In this document: positions 15,638 to 21,680 of the stretch, in pieces | How the letters are laid out: every line of letters starts with the position of its first letter | Position numbering within the stretch: the first letter of the stretch is position 1 | Source: MGIIb-O2 sp964003245 | GTDB lineage: Archaea > Thermoplasmatota > Poseidoniia > Poseidoniales > Thalassarchaeaceae | Direction: 5' to 3' | Length of the DNA stretch: 21,680 nucleotides | Assembly (NCBI GenBank): GCA_964003245.1 | Contig: CAXFIU010000022.1 | Span: forward strand, 1-21,680 | Notes under the pieces: generated by a model | What the model was told of the DNA's origin: nothing | The model's database searches: none | What the model saw: only the letters and a program-made list of their open reading frames with translations | Translations under genes and position numbers: made by a program

Positions 15638-18238
15638 TTATGTGCGTCTTTTAGTTTCTGTAGCATTTTTGACTACCTTATCTACTAATTTTCTACTCCA
15701 ACCCCTAATCTCTGAAAGTTTAATCTTATCATTTTCTGTCAATAATGCAACATCTTTAACATTTGAAACTCCTAATTTCTCAACCATCTCTCTCGCTCTA
15801 ACTCTACCTATCCCTCTCAAAGATACTAATGAAATTAGATCTGATTTACAACCGTATCTCATTCTTCTATGTGTTTCATCTATCGCCTCAAATAGTACTC
15901 GATGTGATTCTTTATCCATTCTCGATAATTCTTCATCCTCCATTAGTATTATTCTGGTTGAGTAAAGTAGCCATTCTGCTAAATCAACCCTACTTCTCAA
16001 ATCTCCTGGTTGAACATTCCATTCAGTTTCTAAATCATTTATACTTGCTTCTTCTATCCAAGATTGTAATACCAAAGCCCCCTTCATTCTACTTTCATCA
16101 TCTAAATCTACACTTTGTGTTAGTAATTCTCTTTCATGTCCAAAAAGAGCATCTTGTATTTTTCCTAGATCTTTCTTTTGAGGCCATAATGGTATGAAAT
16201 CTGGAGTACATGTGATTAAATGTAATAGACTAAAGGGAGAAATTTGTCTTTTCACATCAATCCCTGTTAAAATTTCCATTGCATTAGTCAGCCCTTTTTT
16301 TAGTATTTTACCCGAAACTGGATTTAGATATAATCTTGAGACTCTTAACCCCAAAGGAGTAGCTGAATATACCATTGTGGGCGAGTCTGGTACATGAGTT
16401 TCCTCAACTTCATAATTACTGGCTTTCTTGAATCCAAAGATTGCTGGGCCCTTTCTTGGAGCAATATCTGGGATTTTTCTTTGATGGTTCTCACTAAGAC
16501 TTACTCCCGATATTTTCGTTGCAGATTCTGCCCAAGATGGAACATTATCATCCCAATCTTCTTTTGATTCTTTACCCTCTTTTTCTTTTAGGATTCTCTC
16601 TTTTACTTTACCGGATTCTCCTTCTTTCCTTATCATATCATTTTCAGAAAGCCATTCAATTACTTTATCAATCTGATTTTCCAGATATTCGGATTCTAAA
16701 TGTGTCGATAAGAATGTTTTACTGAAAAATTTTCCTAAAGCATCCCTATCATTCATATCAGTTGTTGCAATTAATGAAAGAATATGGGTTAATAATGCAG
16801 GATCCTCTTCCGCAGTTAGAGCGTTGGGATTAGCTAATTTCGAAGTAACTTCTTCAGGATCGCTTAGAAGAAAGTGTTCAACATTTCTTATTTCTTCATT
16901 CTGATTCTTTGAGATAATCCACGCATCGCCTTTTTTGTCATATTTTGGTCTACCCGCTCTCCCTAACATTTGTTTTATTTCCATAATTGGCATAGGCATA
17001 TTCCTACTTGCAGCTGAGCTCCATCTCTTGACATCTCTAATTATCACTCTTCTAGCTGGTAAATTAACTCCCTGAGCTAGAGTTGGTGTTGCAACTATAC
17101 AAAAAATATCACCATTTTTGAATAATTCTTCTACCTTTTTTCTCTGTTCTGTTCCCAGCCCTGCGTGATGGAAAGCTATCCCTCCCTTAATTGAGTTGGA
17201 TAATTTCTTCCCCAAAGGAGAAGAGTTCTCATTTGGGTTAATCAATTCTGCAAACTTATTTAACTTAACGAACCTATCTCCATTATCAAAATCAGGCTCT
17301 TTCTTAACACGATTTAATATATGTTTAGACAATTCTCTAGCTTCTTTCTGAGAACTTTTTCTTGAATTAACGAAAACTAATAATTGGCCGTTTTCAGCAA
17401 TTGTATCGTCTAGTGCTGCTTGTAAGATTTTTTCTTTTGCCCCATTTATAACCCTTGGTTCGGGCCATTTTTCATTGCCCTTACCATCTATTCTGTGTAC
17501 TTTTACTTTTAATTCTGTTAAAGTTCCTGAATGAAGACTAACTGGCCTCCATTCTGATTGAATTAATTCTGCCCCTAACCATTTTGCTAATTCTTCACAG
17601 TTACCTACTGTTGCAGAAAGAGCAATAATTTGTGCATCCGGTTTTTTATGCCTTATTCTAGAGATTAATACTTCCAATGTCGGTCCTCTTGAATGGTCAT
17701 GTAATAAATGAAATTCATCAGTTACAATAATTCCAATATTTGAAATTAAATTTGATCTATTTCTAAATAAAGAATCTAATCTCTCACTTGTACAGACTAA
17801 AATATCTGAATCTTCTATTGAATTAATTTCTCCAGACCTATCTCCTATGGCTAGTGCTACTTTTAGTCCTACAACATCTGCAATTTCTTTCAATTCATCA
17901 TATTTCTCACTAGCTAATGCCTTTAGAGGAACTACGTAAATGGCTTTTTGATTAATTAAATCACGTTTCAGTCTGTGAGCTATAGTCAAATGTGCAACAA
18001 GTGATTTTCCACTAGCAGTTGGGATAGTTAACATTAAATTTTTTCCATCTAATGCATGAGGCAAAGCTTCCTGCTGAGGAGGATATAACTCTTCAATGCC
18101 CCATTTTTCTCTTAAAAATTTGACTATATCTGATGACAATCCTAGATGTTGGATAGTCTTTTTCGAGCCTCCGCTAGAGTGTGCCACAAACATTCTCATA
18201 ATCGGCCGTTCTAAAGGATGCCGTGTCGTTAATTCCAT
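15638..18238 (-). CDS. hel308: Hel308-family superfamily 2 DNA helicase
   Basis: An 866-residue ATP-dependent 3'-5' helicase of the archaeal Hel308 type, which acts on stalled or branched replication forks. The Q-like motif PPQQEALPHAL (53-63) is followed by motif I TASGKS (74-79), motif II DEFH (174-177, where DExH members often have DEIH or DECH), motif III SAT (208-210), motif IV FVNSRKSS (289-296), HHAGLG (357-362), motif V ATPTLAQGVNLPAR (383-396) and motif VI QMLGRAGRP (423-431). The winged helix ends in TPLGLRVSRLYLNP, then a ratchet domain and a helix-hairpin-helix (SLRGIGRVRAREMVEKLG, 806-823). A charged, probably disordered insertion at about 545-618 accounts for much of the excess over the usual 700-740 residues. 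Its ATG overlaps the end of the hotdog gene by 10 bases. Confidence 0.92.
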   Translation of the reverse strand: MELTTRHPLERPIMRMFVAHSSGGSKKTIQHLGLSSDIVKFLREKWGIEELYPPQQEALPHALDGKNLMLTIPTASGKSLVAHLTIAHRLKRDLINQKAIYVVPLKALASEKYDELKEIADVVGLKVALAIGDRSGEINSIEDSDILVCTSERLDSLFRNRSNLISNIGIIVTDEFHLLHDHSRGPTLEVLISRIRHKKPDAQIIALSATVGNCEELAKWLGAELIQSEWRPVSLHSGTLTELKVKVHRIDGKGNEKWPEPRVINGAKEKILQAALDDTIAENGQLLVFVNSRKSSQKEARELSKHILNRVKKEPDFDNGDRFVKLNKFAELINPNENSSPLGKKLSNSIKGGIAFHHAGLGTEQRKKVEELFKNGDIFCIVATPTLAQGVNLPARRVIIRDVKRWSSAASRNMPMPIMEIKQMLGRAGRPKYDKKGDAWIISKNQNEEIRNVEHFLLSDPEEVTSKLANPNALTAEEDPALLTHILSLIATTDMNDRDALGKFFSKTFLSTHLESEYLENQIDKVIEWLSENDMIRKEGESGKVKERILKEKEGKESKEDWDDNVPSWAESATKISGVSLSENHQRKIPDIAPRKGPAIFGFKKASNYEVEETHVPDSPTMVYSATPLGLRVSRLYLNPVSGKILKKGLTNAMEILTGIDVKRQISPFSLLHLITCTPDFIPLWPQKKDLGKIQDALFGHERELLTQSVDLDDESRMKGALVLQSWIEEASINDLETEWNVQPGDLRSRVDLAEWLLYSTRIILMEDEELSRMDKESHRVLFEAIDETHRRMRYGCKSDLISLVSLRGIGRVRAREMVEKLGVSNVKDVALLTENDKIKLSEIRGWSRKLVDKVVKNATETKRRT

Positions 18239-18705
18239 CTATGATAAGCAGGATGGCCTTCCTTTACTGCAACAAATAGGCCTTCTCCTGTAGCACAGAT
18301 TTTTCCATTTGCTTGTAAAGTCATTTTGACATTTGCTCTATCATCATTTAATTCACTCACAATTGCCGTAATTTCTAATTTTGAATCTAGTGGAGTAGGT
18401 CTCTTAAGTTTCAAACTAAATGTTGCTGTTACGGTACAGGGGGGGATATCATCTTGGTTCTTATCCATCAAAGCCATAGTTGCTGCCCAATTGCCGTGAC
18501 AGTCTAGTAGTGTGCTGATTATCCCTCCGTTTATAATTCCCGGAAATGCTTGATGTTCGTTTCTAGTTTCAAACTCCATCTTGAGCCCATCTTCTGTTCT
18601 AAATGACTTAATTTGTAAGCCTTTTTCATTAGCAGGGCCACAACCAAAACAGATACTATTCGGTGCGTATTTATCCTGTACAGACATGTCATGTTGATGT
18701 TCCAT
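18229..18705 (-). CDS. Hotdog-fold acyl-CoA thioesterase (PaaI-like)
   Basis: A 158-residue single-domain hotdog protein. The opening CFGCGPANEKGLQI (19-32) is common in PaaI/YbgC-type thioesterases, then EHQAFPGIINGGIISTLLDCHG (50-71), in which the conserved N-x-G-G loop and D68 of the central helix form the usual catalytic or substrate-binding site, and a C-terminal strand GKICATGEGLFVAV. It should hydrolyse an acyl-CoA, substrate unknown. ATG 18705 is used; M7 is an alternative. Its last ten bases contain the Hel308 start, so the two are translated together, an odd pairing of a metabolic and a DNA-repair gene. Upstream, a divergent gap holds GGAAT-6-ATTCC at 18727-18742, a possible operator. 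Confidence 0.83.
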   Translation of the reverse strand: MEHQHDMSVQDKYAPNSICFGCGPANEKGLQIKSFRTEDGLKMEFETRNEHQAFPGIINGGIISTLLDCHGNWAATMALMDKNQDDIPPCTVTATFSLKLKRPTPLDSKLEITAIVSELNDDRANVKMTLQANGKICATGEGLFVAVKEGHPAYHRWN

Positions 18706-18726
18706 GTTCTCTCACATAGGGTATAG

Positions 18727-18742
18727 GGAATTGAATTATTCC
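18727..18742. promoter_or_regulatory. Inverted repeat between divergent hotdog and AstE-like genes
   Basis: GGAAT and ATTCC flank six bases, centred in the 87-base gap between two divergent genes. A regulator bound here could affect both. Five-base arms are weak evidence. A TATA-like TATCTTAATTTAAG at 18761-18774 on the plus strand lies about 27 bases before the TTG at 18793. Confidence 0.2.
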
Positions 18743-18792
18743 ATAAGCCCAGCATCGGACTATCTTAATTTAAGAACCTCTTCCGAGAGTCG

Positions 18793-20145
18793 TTGTCTGC
18801 CACCGATGATCAAGATAAATCGCCGTCTAAGGCTAGGAAAAAGTCTCCTGCGCCACGTAAAAATAGGCGTCGGCATAAACCACTCAAAGTAGCCAATCAG
18901 TTATCTCAAAAACGTCGTAAAGAGATTGAAGAAGCATTCGAGCGTAAGTCCCCTTCACCAAAGAAATGGTCTAGAGAGAGTGGGTCGAAAACCCATTTAT
19001 TTGATAGAAAAAGAATAAAACCGGGGAGTATTAGGAAAATTGATTTCAATCTTTTAGATGTAGAAATTGGAGATTCTTGGCCAATTCCAATAACAATTAT
19101 CCACGGTTCAAGACCGGGTCCCGTCGTTACAATATTGGGTGCAGTTCATGGAAATGAACTTGTTGGGCCTCTCGCTTTGACATATCTTTGTGGACCTAAC
19201 TTTATTGGCTCCGGAGAAGACATAGATCCTTCCATGTTATCGGGAACAATTAGAATAATTCCAATAATTAATCTTCCAGGATATCGTCGTCAAAGTAGGA
19301 AATTCCCTGACGGGCGAGATCTGAATAGGAATTTCCCAGGTAACAGTGAAAGCAATACAACTTCTCGAATTGCAAATCGTGTATGGAAATCTATTATTCA
19401 GACTTCTGACCATATAATTGATCTACATACAGCAGCATCCGGAAGGACAAATATGCCTCAAATTAGAGCTAATTTAGCACATCCTGAGAGTAATAGAATA
19501 GCTAGAGCTTTTGGTATAGAAACAATTCTAGATAATGAAGGGCCAAAAGGATCTTTGAGGAGAGCTGCAAATAACTCAGGTATTGGATGTATTACTTATG
19601 AGGGGGGCGGTTCCAATGAAGCAGACCCCGAATCGGTTCAAGTAGCAATCTATGGTGTTCTAAATGTCCTTAGAAGTTTGAGAATGATTCCAGGATATCC
19701 CAATCGTCCACATTTTAGAATTCTAGCATCTGGTTCTGTTTGGATTAGGTCTAATCAAGGAGGTCTACTGGACATATTAGCTCCTGCTGGTAGTTTCGTA
19801 GATGAGGGGGAGGTTGTTGCTACAATTACAGACCCTGAAAGGCCAGGCATTAGTCACGATGTTTATTCGCCAAGTAGAGGTTTAATGATTTGTACTGCCA
19901 CTCATCCATTCGTCACCGCAGGAACCCCCATAGGTCATTTGTTGCCTATGAAATCTGGCATAAAAACTCTCCAAAAGAGACTTGACGAGGAAGGTTGTTT
20001 GATTATCAGTGGTTCTGATGGAGAACCTCCATGGAGAGAAGATGATGATGTGGAAGACATTTCAGTTGAGGGAGAATGGTCTGGTGGAAGTCCGGATGCT
20101 GAATGGGGGCAAGATGAACTTCCTTCTCCCGAAGAAGAATCCTGA
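18793..20145 (+). CDS. Succinylglutamate desuccinylase/aspartoacylase-like zinc enzyme (M14 fold)
   Basis: A 450-residue protein with an AstE/AspA-type core that hydrolyses an amide or acyl bond with one zinc ion. Ligands are H119 and E122 in GAVHGNE and H212 in DLHTA; the arginine/asparagine substrate loop is GRDLNRNFPG (174-183), and E270 in TYEGGG is the likely general base. A beta-rich module after it (AGSFVDEGEVVATI) is usual in this group. Unusual additions: about 60 N-terminal residues full of Lys, Arg and Pro, and about 40 C-terminal residues full of Asp and Glu. TTG 18793 is the only start codon between an in-frame TAA at 18766 and the core; with the TATA-like box at 18761-18774 the message may be leaderless. 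The substrate is not predictable. It ends 3 bases before the convergent surface-protein gene. Confidence 0.82.
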   Translation: MSATDDQDKSPSKARKKSPAPRKNRRRHKPLKVANQLSQKRRKEIEEAFERKSPSPKKWSRESGSKTHLFDRKRIKPGSIRKIDFNLLDVEIGDSWPIPITIIHGSRPGPVVTILGAVHGNELVGPLALTYLCGPNFIGSGEDIDPSMLSGTIRIIPIINLPGYRRQSRKFPDGRDLNRNFPGNSESNTTSRIANRVWKSIIQTSDHIIDLHTAASGRTNMPQIRANLAHPESNRIARAFGIETILDNEGPKGSLRRAANNSGIGCITYEGGGSNEADPESVQVAIYGVLNVLRSLRMIPGYPNRPHFRILASGSVWIRSNQGGLLDILAPAGSFVDEGEVVATITDPERPGISHDVYSPSRGLMICTATHPFVTAGTPIGHLLPMKSGIKTLQKRLDEEGCLIISGSDGEPPWREDDDVEDISVEGEWSGGSPDAEWGQDELPSPEEES

Positions 20146-20148
20146 TGA

Positions 20149-21680
20149 TTATTCTTCTATGATTCTTGAAGGAATGTCTAATAATTCTACTTCTTCTTCT
20201 ATCTTCTTACTTGGAATAGTGACCATTGGTATGGTTGAAGGCAGATTGGGTAAAGATTCCTCATAAGCATTATTCGGTGTTTCTAATAATGACAAATCAG
20301 GAGCCGAGGGTAATTCTGTTTTTGTAAATGAATAATCATATTCAATTTTATTCGAAGGAATACTATACGCCGTATATGCTTCTTCGAGACTTCTCTTCTG
20401 CTTAATTCTGTAATTAACAAATACACCTGCTATGAGAATTGATATCATCATAATTGATATGAATAAGATTCCTAAACCGCTAGTAAAAAATGAAACTAAA
20501 TTATCAAAAAATGACGGAGGAGGAATCCAAACAACCATATCGATTTCCCAGATGAATTCGGTTGTCACTCCAGAATCAATAATTGTAGCTTTAATTTGTT
20601 GTGTACTTGTTCCATTTGTACATAGTAATATAGTTAAATTATCTTTATTCTTACCACATTCTAATTCATTTATTACTAATCTTGTACCCTCATTTGAGAT
20701 ATTCTGAGCTAAATTATAATCGCCTATGTGCCAAGTTATTTCCGTATTTACTTGTGATGGGATATTATTTAAGCCAAATATTAGAGTCTCATTAACTGCA
20801 TCCCAATTGTATAATACTTGATTACGGGGAACTACAAGAATAAGATTTTCTCTTCTTAGGTTATCGTCAACTAATTCATTACAATCATCATCTAAACCAT
20901 TCCATACTTCAATTGAGCTAGGACTAATTTCTGCATTTAGGTCATTACAATCTTCAAAATCATAATAATCATCATTATCGTTATCAAAATTAAATGTCAG
21001 AGGATCTGACATTTTAGTTAGAACTTCTAATCCATCATTAATTCCATCTCCATCTGTATCCTCGTCATTATGATCAGAAGTAATATTATGATATTCCTCA
21101 AAGTCTGAAAGGCCATCATTATCGGAATCGATTGTATAGAAGTCTTCATCAATTTCTCCATCACAATCATTGTCTTTCTTATCTAGCATTTCAATTAATG
21201 AGGGTGAAACCTCAATATCATCATCATCGCAATCCTGGAACCAGTACCAACCATCTCCATCGCTATCTTCGTCATATACTAGAGGGTTAGCCCCTAATTC
21301 AGCATATGTATTAACTTCAATTCCATCAGGCAAGCCATCATTGTCGGTATCGCCATCATTAGGATTTGTAGAAATGAAATAATATTCATCATAATCAGAT
21401 AGTCCATCAGAATCTGTATCTAAATCTATAAAATCTTCATCAATTTCTTCATCACAATCATTGTCAATTGAGTCTAAAGCTTCAGACAATCCCGGCGATC
21501 TAAGAATATTATTATCGTCACAGTCTTCAAACCAATACCATGTATCTCCATCCATATCTTCATCAAAAATTAATGGATTTGCTCCTAAATCCGAATATAG
21601 ATTTACTTCTGCACCGTCATTCAGTCCATCGCCATCAGTGTCTGCATTTCTGTAATCTGTATTGTGTATATGATATTCCG
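20149..21680 (-). CDS. Acidic metal-binding-repeat surface protein with C-terminal membrane helix (5' end cut off)
   Basis: The frame is open to the right edge, so the start is outside the window and the ATG at 21555 is internal. The visible extracellular part is made of tandem 97-residue units rich in Asp: a thrombospondin-3-like calcium loop (DTDGDGLNDG), a 'GANPL' linker, a MopE-like putative metal-binding motif (DGDxWYWFxDCDD ... DNDCDxEIDEDF), then a second calcium loop (DSDGLSDxxEY). Next come a degenerate third unit, a beta-rich domain with several N-x-S/T sites and a Cys pair (C-x10-C, in ELECGKNKDN...LLCTNGT), a membrane helix (GLGILFISIMMISILIAGVFVNY) and a cytosolic tail of about 85 residues. 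The repeats are expected to bind calcium; the function is unknown. The tail has three IPS-x-x-I-E motifs. Confidence 0.85.
   Translation of the reverse strand, partial: EYHIHNTDYRNADTDGDGLNDGAEVNLYSDLGANPLIFDEDMDGDTWYWFEDCDDNNILRSPGLSEALDSIDNDCDEEIDEDFIDLDTDSDGLSDYDEYYFISTNPNDGDTDNDGLPDGIEVNTYAELGANPLVYDEDSDGDGWYWFQDCDDDDIEVSPSLIEMLDKKDNDCDGEIDEDFYTIDSDNDGLSDFEEYHNITSDHNDEDTDGDGINDGLEVLTKMSDPLTFNFDNDNDDYYDFEDCNDLNAEISPSSIEVWNGLDDDCNELVDDNLRRENLILVVPRNQVLYNWDAVNETLIFGLNNIPSQVNTEITWHIGDYNLAQNISNEGTRLVINELECGKNKDNLTILLCTNGTSTQQIKATIIDSGVTTEFIWEIDMVVWIPPPSFFDNLVSFFTSGLGILFISIMMISILIAGVFVNYRIKQKRSLEEAYTAYSIPSNKIEYDYSFTKTELPSAPDLSLLETPNNAYEESLPNLPSTIPMVTIPSKKIEEEVELLDIPSRIIEE
20152..20361 (-). repeat. 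Three IPS-x-x-I-E motifs in the cytosolic tail of the surface protein
   Basis: IPSNKIE (20341-20361), IPSKKIEEE (from 20217) and IPSRIIEE (20152-20175, the very C-terminus) repeat in the tail behind the membrane helix, spaced 48 and 14 residues. Their repetition in an otherwise low-complexity tail suggests a docking peptide for a cytosolic partner. Confidence 0.5.
21061..21642 (-). repeat. Two 97-residue (291-base) tandem repeats
   Basis: Unit 1 runs 21642-21352 and unit 2 runs 21351-21061; both begin DTD-x-DGL and have exactly the same length. A shortened third unit starts at 21060 and lacks the second calcium loop. The DNA copies have diverged while the protein pattern is kept, so the duplication is old and under selection. 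More units may lie beyond the right edge. Confidence 0.8.

Noticed and set aside
15642..16725. Several plus-strand frames of 67-122 residues opposite Hel308
   Set aside because: They are shadows of the helicase C-terminal half; their residues are mostly Leu/Ser/Ile/Phe as expected from the complement of Lys/Glu-rich codons.
20009..20266. An 85-residue plus-strand frame over the end of the AstE-like gene
   Set aside because: Same DNA as the acidic tail in another frame, crossing into the convergent gene's coding DNA; no independent support.
21061..21642. The 291-base repeats as a possible CRISPR or mobile repeat
   Set aside because: The period is a whole number of codons in an open frame, the DNA copies have diverged, and there are no short identical repeats with spacers.

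Overview
The window looks like a piece of a free-living marine euryarchaeote, most likely Marine Group II (Candidatus Poseidoniales and relatives); that placement is inference. What points to Archaea is a RadA recombinase, a Hel308 helicase beside a Cgi121-like KEOPS subunit, TATA-like boxes about 25-30 bases before start points, and large PKD or thrombospondin-3 type surface proteins with one C-terminal membrane helix. The DNA is AT-rich and densely coding, with no sign of insertion sequences, phage genes or a CRISPR array.

Layout. Both ends are cut inside large surface-protein genes: a PKD/Ig-repeat protein on the left (1-2784, +) and an acidic metal-binding-repeat protein on the right (20149-21680, -). 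Next to the left one are two glycosyltransferases (GT2 on -, GT4 on +) and an AI-2E/PerM-family membrane protein. A two-gene minus-strand unit follows: an M29 aminopeptidase homologue that seems to have lost several metal ligands, then a thiamine-pyrophosphokinase-like protein. The 400-base gap after it holds an unlisted 59-codon reading frame with its own TATA-like box, then a beta-propeller lipoprotein (+). Dihydroorotase (-) comes next, then a CAT-anticodon tRNA and radA (+).

The rest of the minus strand carries an acyl-CoA thioesterase-like hotdog protein, Hel308 (10-base overlap) and a Cgi121-like protein as one probable operon. Downstream of it are a small CxxC zinc protein and an M3 oligoendopeptidase that starts at TTG and is probably translationally coupled. 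On the plus strand an AstE/aspartoacylase-like zinc enzyme with long charged tails runs toward the right-hand surface protein.

Themes: cell-surface building (surface proteins, glycosyltransferases, lipoprotein), peptide turnover (M3, M29-like), and information processing (RadA, Hel308, KEOPS, tRNA). Four of the five convergent gene junctions have only 0-3 bases between stop codons. The fifth, radA/M3, carries a long hairpin. I see no defence island or biosynthetic cluster. The best candidates for something new are the 59-codon gene, the ligand-depleted M29 protein paired with an atypical TPK, and the hotdog-Hel308-Cgi121 operon.
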